64,000 nt of DNA. Source: Nemopilema nomurai. Its lineage: Eukaryota; Cnidaria; Scyphozoa; Rhizostomeae; Rhizostomatidae. Positions 35,901-47,065 of this stretch are shown here, one piece after another (the first letter of the stretch is position 1; every line of letters starts with the position of its first letter). Below the pieces are notes generated by a model that saw only the letters and a list, made by a program, of their open reading frames with translations, ran no database searches and was not told the DNA's origin. A program made the translations under genes and the position numbers. The stretch is taken from positions 460,000 through 523,999 of the forward strand of contig ML133451.1 in NCBI GenBank assembly GCA_003864495.1. Direction: 5' to 3'.

Positions 35901-36540
35901 AGTAACATTTTACAGTTCGTTTAACGCAATTTCTGCCATTTCCGAGTACCGAGTCACAATTTTTGCTAAGGGAGCAATTAGCAGTTTAGTGTGGGGCCTC
36001 TGTCTGCCATCCCTTTCAGCCTTTAACAGCTATTGTTCCATTATGAAGGAAGTATTTAATTGCCGCTCCCTCTGACTTATGGCATTGCATGCTATGTATG
36101 CGAAATGAATGGACGTCCAATATGTCGAGTTGTGAGGTGGCATTTGAGCCTCTGCGGAGGCAAAAATTTTGCCTTGATAGCAGAAACCACAGAAGAGCTG
36201 CAGGAAAGTTGAGTCGGGAAAATGGTGAGAGGTGGCCTGGCTGCATGGACAACTGCGGAAGACAAGTTTGAAATGAAGTTGCTTTGTCTGAGGGGTATTA
36301 CCTTCAAAAATTGATTTTGTTGTTTCAAGCAGTTTTCAGTGTCTGCTGTTTTCTGTCTGCCTCGGCTTTCTGAAGATGGTTGTTTTCCTCAAGCTGGCTG
36401 ACATGGAAAGCTTCTTGCCTAAAGTTCCAGTCGTATAATAATCTTTTTCTCATAAAGCGAGCGTTTCATTTGCCAGGAGTAGGAACAATTGGTATCCAGG
36501 TATTTGTTCCTCTTTGGAACGAAGTTTGATTTGCCTAAAA

Positions 36541-39500
36541 ATGGATGACACGCAGGATGACATAAATTTAATAGAAAGCATCAGTTTTCCAACCATACAA
36601 CCAAGAAGCAATGTTTTTAGTGTTAAATTGGAAGGTGTTTCTTGCTTCAAAACCGTGTTCCAGAAGTTATGGGATTGGTACATTACAGCAAATACAAAAC
36701 CCCTAACAGCAATCTTGCTGCTGATGGTCGTTATAGGTGCAAACATAGCCTTGTTCTTTGTTGCTGTTTTGACGCATCCTGTGCAAGTGGATTACTCCTT
36801 GAGGGCTTTTGAAGTGACGGGACATCCAGCTTCGAAGAGGTTGGATAGTCTCATTGCTGCAAGAGAAGATGTAGCGAATGCAGCCAAAGAAGACAAGGGC
36901 AAGCACCCCCATCGATTTCGCAGATCTGACACCAGCCCCGAGGTTGTGATTCAAAGCCAGTATAAACAAAAATGGAAGTTGGACTTGGTTTACCTGGCAA
37001 AAGATGACAATATCTTTACAGAGGAGAAACTTCGGTATATACATACGATTGAGAAGAGGCTAATGCAGCACTCAAAATTCCATGATTTCTGCTGGAAAAG
37101 TAAAAATGTTTTGAAGGACAAGGTTCTATTGAAAAATTTAAAAGGGTGCATGCCCCCTAATTCTCTTATTGATTACTTTTTCCGGACAGACTATTTCGAT
37201 GGGCAAGGAAAAAGTCTGTCAAATGTTGAGGAAACACTTGATTATTTGCTTACAAAGCTGACCACATTCTGGTTTGTCGATGAGAAGTTTGGGGCAGAAA
37301 ATCGCAAAAGCAAGTTTCTTAGATCACAGTTAAACTTTGGCATCCCCCTTAAAGGATATGAACAAAGGCAACATAGTTTGGAAGAGCAGCATGAAATTTT
37401 CAGGAAGTTTCTTGTCAAATTTGTGGAGCAACTAGGATCATCCTCTTCTGAGTATGTATAAATATTTACTTTTTTCAAATATACAGATTGTGTGTGTACA
37501 TCTTGAATTTCAATTTTTGTTATAGGCGCGATTTTATTATCTTTTATTTCTGTGATTCCAAGATTTAATTGCAAAACATACCTACTTTATTCACCTTTCA
37601 AGGACATTCCAAACCAATAATAAAATCAGCGTGGAAGTCAAAAATTTTTCATTTTGGCATCCCCCTTCTTAATTTTTTAAAATTTTCAAAATTCTTAATT
37701 GATTTTACTAGCAAACAGAACATGTTTTTATCTGATCAAAGCAATCATATGCCAAAAGTTTTTTCAGTCTAGTTTATAATATGCTAATGATCTATAAGTA
37801 TGCTTGCTCAAAAGCAGGTTATTTTCTTGCTTTTAAAACAGAGCTATCTGGTGCTTGTGGAAAGAAAATTCTTTTGAAAATTTGAATGAAGGCATGTTTG
37901 TCATAAGCACTTAATATTGCAAGACTGTATAACTGTTTACAACTGTCTTTTCACTGTGGCTATTGAATGTGATTAATGTAGTATTTTTATCAATTTTTTC
38001 AAGTCATATTTTATTCATTATTAAAGCATTATCTTTCTGTAGTCTGTTAGAAATGCTTTGTGCAGCATTGAATGAAATTTCAAAAAGATTTGAAGATTCT
38101 TATATGCAGAAGTTGGGTGGAGAATGTTTTGTTAACTGAATTTTCTAGTTGTGCTCATCTATAGTTTTGAGATTATGGGCAATGTATCATGAGAACAAAA
38201 TGGCTTAATTTTTTCAGTTTCATTCAAAAATGCCATGCATAAACTCAAGCAGCGAGTACTGTTGTTTCAGAAGGATAGTTTTTATGGTTCTTACTAGGTC
38301 CTGGGAACTGTGCACTTACCCATAAATTGTAATGACACATATCATTGTTCCTCTTTTGAGATTCTAGTAGGTTTGTATACTACAGTACAGTTACAGACAT
38401 AAAATACTGGTGTTAGCTTGGTGTTTAAGAGAATATTTATGTACATATTTAAAATGAAGCTTGGTGTGTCATGTTTACATATTTCCATCAAAAATTGTCA
38501 ATAAATATTACAGCACTCCACTCCAGTCCCAACCTGCAAAAACTAATTTTTTGATAATAATTTATATTTATGTTTTTTCCATTTTTATTACATTTCTAAG
38601 TGCAAGGCAAAGTATTTCTAGCCTGTCTCAAATTTGTGTGAGTTTTTAAATTGCTTGCTTTATCTCTGCTTGTACAAAGGATTATAATTTAAAGCTGCTC
38701 ATATTTTTGTCTGGTTTTATTTCTGGTATAGCTCAAATTATGTTTAGTACAATTCTTGATATGATTCTTCATTACAAAATGCCTGTTTTCTCTTGTTTTT
38801 ATTCAGGTTACTTTAGATTGTATTTCTCATTTTACTTATGGTGATATTTTAGTAGTTCAAATGTTGTCACGTTTTCTTCTTTTTCAACAGGCAAGTCACT
38901 GTCTTGTATGGCAGTTCAGAAATATACGATTATGAAATCAAGCACACTTTTTATCATGATGTCATGCTGGCAGCTGTCAGTTTTGGACTCATCGTTTTTC
39001 TGCTTTTTATCCTGACTTCCTTTTCCCTCTGGCTGACCATCTTTGGTGTCTTGACCATCGTTTTCAGTTTCCCCTTTTCATACTTTGTGTACCGTGTACT
39101 TCTTGGAATAAATTCCATCGGCATTTTGACTGGGACCACTGCTTTTGTCATCATTGGAATTGGGGTTGATGACGTGTTTGTTTTCATAAATGTCTTCAGG
39201 TAAATTTTTAACTTTCCAGTGTTTTCCAATAGTTTGTTCCTTGTCAAGAGCAACCTGATTGTTCTTTAAGGACCAGAAATATTTTACTAAAAGTATAGTA
39301 TTGTTTTCCTAAAGCATGAAAGTAAATAACTCTCTGAACATAGAAAGGTAGAGGAAAATGGGAGAATATTATTGCATTCAATTTGAACTCTTTGAAAATC
39401 TCTGCAACATCAAATACATACAATGCAGAATCTAATCAGTAGTTGAAAGAACAGTGCGGCTTAATTCAATTTTCGACGTAGGATAACGTAAAGCAATTTT

Positions 39501-42500
39501 CACTCAATTGATGTGTAGCCATGCAACTGTGGGTCGGTTAAGAATCCATGCGGACACATTTATTTGCTCGCAAATCTCATTTTGAATTGTTATCCATTTC
39601 AGACAAGCAACCCACTTGAAGGATATAAGGCAGCGAATGAAGCACCTGATTACTACAGCTGGCAAAGCAACCTTCTTCACCTCCTTCACCACCGCGGCGG
39701 CGTTCGGCGCAAACGCCCTCACCTTGGTGCCCGCCGTGCACGACTTCGGGCTGTTTACCTGCATCCTCGTCATGTCCTGTTGGCTCATGGTGGTGCTGTT
39801 GATGCCCCCCACCCTCTTTCTTTGGCAAGAGTGGTTCATCAAATGTGAAATGTGTTTGTGTCTGAATAAATGCTTCCATAGATTTTCCAAAGGTATTTTT
39901 GTATTGGAGGCTTGTACTCGTCGATTCCTTTCATTGTTTAGTAGCATTTTTTCGTTGTTTGACGCCATGAAAGCTAAGTCAGCAAGGAACAGCCTGAAAG
40001 ATTCTGCAGCATCAAATACTAGCTTATAAAACAAGATCGTTAACGACGAACGAACGGTTGAACAATTGCCTGGTTTGTAAATGAAATTGATCTTTAAGAT
40101 GGACCAAATTTAACCAAAGCAGTACAATTTTGAGCGGTACATGGCAAGAAGTTAGATCATTATTATGCATCAGATCGAGAAAAGGCTTTTTTATTGCTCG
40201 AATTGTCGGAAGGGAAGGCCTTGCTTGCACGAATGGCGTCTGTAGGAATCCTCAATGGCATCGTAACGGCTTTCGCCATGACCACTGTTGTCTTGCTTGC
40301 CTGACTGGCCAGTCGGAATCCGTATGTGTTTACCTGTTGCGGGTAGGAAAGCCGCAGTCTTGTTGTCAAGAGACGCAACTTGTGGCAGGTAATGTCTTGT
40401 GGACAAGAGGAGGCCTGCAAATAGCGCAAATTCAAGCAAACTCTAATTCAAATGTACTTGATAAACCACTGCACTTCATTGCAAAGAGTTTTCTACTAGT
40501 CGATTGAAACTCCCACGGGTACCCACTATTTTGAACCGTTTTTTGCGCTGAATTCTACCCCCCTCGATTCCCTTTACGCCTCCATTCGTTTGAGTGATGA
40601 AAAAGTCGACTATTTTGGCAAGGACCAAGTTGGTTAATCAATATGTAATGTCGTTAGGCAACATGTAACGAAGCGGTGATTTCTGTCTTTAAGCGAAAGC
40701 CCCAGTTATTTTATTTTTCTCCTCCGACAGATGCTGGTGCGGACGGCCTTGTAAGTAACGATGAACTGGAGTTGAATTCGGCTGGGCGCGAACTGCAAGA
40801 GATTCGTGGCTCTTTTTCTGACGAAGAAGCGCTGGAAGCCGATTATGGATCTTCTTCGAAAGACCCAGCCACCAAGTGCTGCACGATAGCCGACCTTTTG
40901 ACGAGGTTCATGATGAACTTCGTTGCCAAGCCAGTCATTCGCTTTCCGCATTCGATCGTCGCCATTTTCATTGTCGTGACATCGCTGTCAGTGCTGGCTA
41001 TTACGCACCTCGAGACTGCTTCAGGAAGACCGGAGCTCTTTCCTTCCGACACCAACTTGCAGAAGCTGTTGAATTTGCAGTTCAACTTCAGCTCTAGCTA
41101 CGTGGACTGCTCGTCTTGTGCCGGCGGCGTGCTACCAGTCCACAAGCCCCCGTCGCGACGCAGGCGGAGTGCTGCCTACGACGATGTTCACCTCAACGGA
41201 TCGCAAAGCGAGGCCCTGTCACACGACTTCAGGAGAGACGAGGTTTTCACAAACTTTTCAAGTGCCATGACAACTGCAAAAGCCAAGTATGGAGCCAGTA
41301 AGAATGGACCGACCCCGATGAGTGTTGCAGGTTCTGGGTCATTTAGAGTCACCATTGGCCGGGGGCCAAATGAAACAATAATGACAACTCAAGCTTCTGA
41401 TGGTTTGGAAGCAAATACTACCACAGTTTTCTCAAAGTACCAAGAAAGCCGATCAACAGCTGATCCGCCAACCCGGAATTATGTGACTGAAGTGAAGAAG
41501 TCGAACCCGGATTCTCATAATACAAGTAGAAAGGGTAGAATTACTACAATAAAGACTGTTATCTATAGCAAGAGTCCGGCTCAAAGGCAGCAAACGGCAA
41601 GTCAATGGCAGGAGCGTCTTCTGAAGACTACGAACAGCACTCGTGTCGATAACGGAATATCACCGAAGGTGGAGCCGACTTCGGACACGCAGTCCCGTCC
41701 GACAAAGCGGGAAGGTAGGACGCGGGAAGGTAGGACGCGGGAAGCCAGGACGCGGGAAGCCAGGACGCGGGAAGCCAGGACCCGTCTAGCCACAACCACG
41801 ATAGGTGCTGTCACGACGCCCCCATTATGCCCAAAGCCTTGCACTCCGGTGAAAAGGCCCATTGTGGATAATACAGCGATTGTTTTCCTCGTTTTCGGAA
41901 TAAAAGGAGTCGACCAAAGCTCCGTCACAGGAAAACACTTCTTTGGAATGAATAGGGTAAATTTACTAGAGTTATATAGATATAGACGGTTTTTATGTAT
42001 CTCTTTACATTTTCATGAAAATTCACTGGCTGGTATGAAGGCTAGTGGACAGTTAGCAAGTTCCATTAAAATTGGCATTTAATAGTTATTTCTTCCATTG
42101 CGGTTCTTTTTCCCACTAAATGTTGCCTACCTCAAAAATCGTTCCCCAAAAGATCAGTACACAATAGAGGCAACGAATGTCGTGCATTTGATTTTGATGT
42201 GCGTATAAGAATGGTGAAATCATTGCCGATGCCTTAAACCCCCACCCCACCCAATGACGGGGATTTCCCCTTTTGCATATCCTGGTTACGTTGTTTTTGC
42301 AGGGTACCCCTATTTACGACGAACGGTTCACGATGGTCGGCGACCAGTTGCAAGTAGTGGCCACTGGTGCTCTTGTCCGGGCTTTTTGCCGAATCTGCCT
42401 CGCCTTCCAGAATAACACGGACTTGGTTGATGTTGGTGGTGCTGACTGCTTCCCCCTCCAAATCTACCGCCAACTGAAGCTCTTTAAGTACAGCGAGTGC

Positions 42501-44109
42501 CAGGCATTGGAGGCACCCCATTATGCCAACGGAAGGCCTAGTTTAAGTATGGTTGGTGTCATTCACAACAAAATCAAATGGCTAGCAATGTCTTTCGAGT
42601 CGGTATGTTTCTGGAATATCCAATATTCTTTATGCCTGATCGCTAAAACCTGATACCTCCTTGACTTTCTATATCAAAGTAGGCTTCTTGGTGAATTACA
42701 GCCTGTTTTTGTTGTCATCGTTAAACCGTATCATTCAATTTTTCTGTAGACTACATACAAGGGGAAATCTGCTTACGGCGTCTTTCAAGATTTCCAAAAG
42801 TGGGAAAACTTTACACGGAAAGTCTTGAGCGACCCAGAAATTCCTGAAATGCTGAGAGATGGCTTCCAGACCAGCGAAACATGGGTTGATATGTTCTCCG
42901 AGATCATAGCAGTCAATGGCGCCATTTATGGCATCACTCTTTCTTTGGTCATGTGCCTCGCAGCTGTCGTTGTATTCACTGGAAATCTCAAGCTATCCGC
43001 CATAGTTTTCATCACGATTGCAGGTACGTGCGTTTACAACTGCTGGTCAATGTGCACGACACTAACTTCAAGGGATCGAATTTTACTAGATTTGTTGAGC
43101 TACCATTAAAGGTTTGAGAAAAATGATAAATGACATGTTTGTGTTTGATCTTCAATTTTGAAAGCTGTTTTGATAGCCATTGAGTTTAGAGAGGCGATTC
43201 GTTGAAGGTATATTGCTACGCGTTCTTCAATTTTAGGAGCACTTTGTCTGGTAATTGCGACATTCTGGGTCCTCGGATGGACACTAGGCGCCATTGAAGC
43301 CATCTCGTTGTCAATCCTCGTTGGCACATCCGTTGATTACACAGTCCACCTGACTGAGGGCTACATTATGGCCAACAAGATTGCTGACTTCGATGGATTG
43401 ACGAATAGAGTACGTCCATCACGATTTGTTTGCGCTTGTACAGGATGTAATTTGACAAATGACTGGGAGGGAACATTAAACAATTTAATATAACCTTATT
43501 CGTTCAATGAAGAAATGCGAACTGTAGGCTGTAGACTTGGAGCACGTTTCTTCTGTAATTAAGCGAAACCAGTTGGAAAGAGTTCGCAGCCCCCAAAGAT
43601 CAGTAACTGTTACGAAGCTTATAGTTTTTTCTAAAAATTCCTGTGCCTTCTGTGGTCGTTCCTACAAGCAACTGGGCTGTAATTTGGCTGTTTCGGCATT
43701 TTTCATCCTATCGTTTTCTCTTTTGACTACGTTGTTTCTTTTGCAGGAAATGCGCAGTGAGCACTCAAAGATGGCTCTAAGTCACATAGGCGTGTCGATA
43801 TTCAGTTCTGCCGTTACAACGCTCATCGCAGCTATTCCATTGTGTCTGACCAAAATTCGCTTGTTTTCCAAATTTGGAGAAATATTGGCAATCAACACCA
43901 CCATGTCAATTTTGTATACGTTGACAATTTGTGTGAGTTTGCTGAGCATTATGGGACCAACGCGATACCGAGGCTCTGTTAAGTCTCATTGTATTGCTCT
44001 AGCAGCTGTCTGCTTGGTTGCTGGCCTCGTTTTCCTCATTCTATATCTGTTGCATGTTTATGCAGGAATTGATGTCCCGGGACCCGGTGGTGGTCAGCTG
44101 TTTAGTTAG
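36541..44109 (+). CDS. DISP: Dispatched-family transporter
   Basis: Dispatched is an RND-type membrane protein that releases cholesterol-modified Hedgehog ligand. Eight coding exons close in frame (1281 aa): 36541-37451, 38891-39199, 39603-39892, 40731-41956, 42303-42602, 42750-43023, 43237-43409, 43747-44109. TM1 is at about residues 54-77. A large first extracellular loop carries RFRR|S (125-129), a furin-like site like the one cleaved in vertebrate DISP1. Exons 2-3 encode the sterol-sensing domain with the TM4 GxxxD motif (GIGVDD, G393/D397). TM7 is in exon 4, followed by LFPSDTNLQKLL and paired Cys residues typical of Dispatched loop 2. TM10 carries the second GxxxD (GTSVD, G1133/D1137). 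These Asp residues form the cation-relay signature needed for activity, so the protein should be functional. Exon 4 also has RRRR|S (646-650) and a lineage-specific repeat. Length falls slightly below human DISP1-3 (about 1390-1520 aa). The paralogue type is unresolved. Confidence 0.93.
41708..41782 (+). repeat. 15-bp coding minisatellite in Dispatched exon 4
   Basis: Five tandem 15-bp units encode REGRT twice and then REART three times (residues 830-854) in the second extracellular loop. The unit is in phase with the codons, so copy-number change would keep the frame. Confidence 0.95.
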
Positions 44110-44290
44110 AGTCCGAAGTATATTAGGGCCTAGCGATTTGGTCTCCGTTCATATTTTGTAGAGTGTGACCTCAAATTGATCTATTGTTGCTGATTTTGTG
44201 ATTAAAAACCCAAGGCATGTCTGTTTTCCTTCTGCTACATTTTATATTTCATGCATCTAGCAGCAAATGACCCTGAACAAGTAGTCTTTT

Positions 44291-44296
44291 AATAAA
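44291..44296 (+). terminator. Polyadenylation signal AATAAA of Dispatched
   Basis: A canonical hexamer lies 181 nt after the stop codon. Confidence 0.6.
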
Positions 44297-44299
44297 TAT

Positions 44300-47065
44300 C
44301 ATATAAAACATTGGTATTTTGCTTGATGTTTTGATTTAGGTGTTATCCTTGGCAAACTTCACTGCACTTTTAGAAAAGCTCGTTGTTTTATTGACTACTC
44401 TGCTACACTCTCAAATTCTGTGTGTCGATGTTCGTAAGCGTGGTGTGCAAGAAGCGTGTTATTCTCTCCTTCTCCTCCTTCCTCCTCCTTCCTCCCCCTT
44501 TCCCCCCTCAGGATTGCATCAGTAAATTTGTCACTTAATTTGCCACTTCGTGGTCACATCACTTTGCACGCTGTAATTGCTTAGGCCCGTCTGCGTTCTA
44601 AATTTTCTGAAGCTATTCGTAATTACTTTGATATCACTGCGTGCTGTTCAAAGGGGAGCCGTTATCCCTTATGTTTCTGCTGGTTGAGAAAATAGAAAGA
44701 AAAATGACAATTAGTTGTGTACCTAAAATCTTTGACAATAACTGTATTATTAAATTTATGTGACGTACAAACTAATTCCGATTAGTAAAGTTTATTAAAT
44801 TTGCGAATTAATACCATAATATGTAGCGTGGATCAGTTCTAATTATTTTCAAATATATTTTATTCAGATGCTATAACGATTTTGCATAGTGTTTGTATCA
44901 TTATAAGTGTTACAATAAGTTTATAACAGATTTTTGTGATGTATTGAAGTGGTTTACTTGTAGCTAGTCGTGTATGTGTGCTTTTGTAGTCGATTCCTTA
45001 CTTAACATTTTTGCAAAATCTGCTTCGTGCCTAAATAGTTGCTTGCATTTGATTGATAGAATTTATCAAACTTTTGTCTACAAAGATTGCATGGTATTAT
45101 TCATTTTTGTCAAAAAACACTTGTCTGTTTTGTTTTTACTGTCTGACGGTGCTCTTTTAAGCCATTATTTTCTAAGCTCGACGGCTTGGGAAGGGTTTCT
45201 GGGCTGTTTATCGTTTTCCGTTATAGATAAGCTAGTTTTCCTCACTTTCGTTTCCTCCTGTTTTCCCCGTATCGTATGTTGATTTCCGCCTCAGTGTATC
45301 ATCCGCCCAGCCACGAAACTGCTACATATTTCATCTTGAAGTACAATCACAGTTTTGTTTTTATCAGCCAGGTGTTATGGGGCTTCATTTGATTGCTTCA
45401 AAAGTGATATAAATAAAATATTACTTGGGATGCCTTAGTTTTTCAGACAAATGACATAGCATTGGTGAGATAAGTTGATGATGTCTTGTGTCTTCTGCCA
45501 CAGGTCGACCTTTCCTTTGTAAATAGTTGACTTTAGGCCAAAGCCCTGTTCCTCATTGATGTTCTAAAAGAACATGTAAAATAGAGGAATCTTTCTTGCA
45601 ATATTACGTTTCTGAGGAAATAACAATAATTCAAGCTTTAATAACAGCACATTAAAAAGTCTTTCTCTACCAATCGACATTTTGCATTGTATATGCGACA
45701 AGTGATATTGCATTGTATTTGTCTCAGTTCCACTTTATAGCGCTGCATGGACGCTATCAAGGGAGCGATACCTATTCAAAGCGATACGATAAGGCCAAAA
45801 CATGAAGCAGAAAAAAAGGAATTCTAGAAACAGGAAACACTTGTATGTGGAAGGCCTTTATTTGAAAGTTGGGAGTGTATTTAAAAAAAGTAAACAAATG
45901 CATACAATACAAACTCCAGAATATAAATCCCCAGAAATACAAACCCACCTGGTCCTACAAATGTCACCTAGGAGCGATACAGAGCAGCTGACAGACAAAG
46001 TAAGGCCCGTATCAAAGAGCCTAGTTCAATTTCAGCCTGTTGATCCTATTCTTTGTAAATGTTGATTGCGCCAATTTAAAGTTTGAGCAACCTACATTCC
46101 ATCAAACGATAGGAGTATTGATACAATATTTGGCCAGGAAACGAAAGACCTGATTTCGTCGAAACAAAGAAGTGCCACTTTGCAAAGTTTAGTGCTTTTG
46201 TCTAGCTCTGTCTTGCCTATGTCATTAGGAAGGTCAAACAAGGTCAAGGTCAAGGTCATACCAGATTTGACTGCCTGGTCAAACAAGGAGCTGGTAGGCA
46301 GTGTCGTAGAGATTGATGAATAATAAGGGGTGGGGGTAGGGGGTGCTCCCGTAATCACCCACTGAAATATTTGTGCTTGCTTAGGCATAATTGCTTCTAC
46401 ATCATTTACCTTTTTAGACTTGAAACAATCATTTGACTCATATTATATCACATTCGCTTGAAAAAATCTGCGTATGAATGCCAGGTACTCCTACTATTTA
46501 CTGTAAACAGTTAAAAGTGCCCTTTCATAGCTCTAACTAAGCGATCAAAACAATTTCCCAACGAGATATCACCATTGAAAGCTTTCATCCAAAAAGTTAC
46601 TGGGCTGTCTATATCACTAAAGGATGCTTGTTTGCGGTTCTTTTTCCTTGTTCTATGTTTCTGCGACTATTTAGATGTAGCATTTCTGGAATTCCGCACA
46701 TGCACAGGCGACTCATTTATTTTATAATAAACTATATACCTCGAGAAAGACAAGCTTGGCAGTCATTGAAGATCACATGTTTGTGCAGAACAAATTCATG
46801 AAAAGATTCTTTGAAAACCCTCTCTCTGCTTCAATGAAGAAATAATTTTAAAAGTTACCATGTTCTAATATCATCATTTGACCAGAATCTCATATTAAAA
46901 AAATTTAGCACCTCCAAAATTGAAGACAAATTACCAGCGTTGGTGGTGGGAAACGAGGCTGCTGGATTCTCAAGATGGTGGAGAGATCCAAGTGTACTGT
47001 TTTGTTCCTCCGAAATGTACTTATAAGATGAATGCTTGTAGATATTAGTAAAGTTATAGATAAAG
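44300..47065. other. Spacer between Dispatched and HPS3
   Basis: No supported gene. Short ATG frames at 44974-45282 and 45802-46065 have no family features. A pyrimidine-rich CTCCTTCCTCC tract lies near 44465-44510. The HPS3 promoter must lie toward the right end. Confidence 0.45.
46231..46258 (+). promoter_or_regulatory. Cluster of AGGTCA nuclear-receptor half-sites
   Basis: Four AGGTCA hexamers occur in 28 bp: one at 46231, then three directly abutting at 46241, 46247 and 46253. The first pair is spaced by 4 bp (DR4); the last three are spaced by 0 bp. Two of the abutting copies are preceded by TCA, giving TCAAGGTCA, the extended half-site bound by NR5A/ERR-type receptors. The cluster lies about 0.8 kb upstream of the HPS3 ATG and about 2.1 kb after Dispatched. 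A related GGTCAAACAAGG repeats at about 46278. Confidence 0.5.

Larger units (their letters stand above)
31143..36540. other. GIGYF 3'UTR and gene-less spacer up to Dispatched
   Basis: The left part is GIGYF 3'UTR. The remainder holds the repeat features listed separately and no supported coding gene. A frame at 33729-34022 starts with ATG but has no recognised feature. The right end should contain the Dispatched promoter and 5'UTR, which I could not place. Confidence 0.5.

Noticed and set aside
44974..45282. 102-codon hydrophobic ATG frame after Dispatched
   Set aside because: Composition follows T-rich DNA; no predicted signal peptide or family feature.
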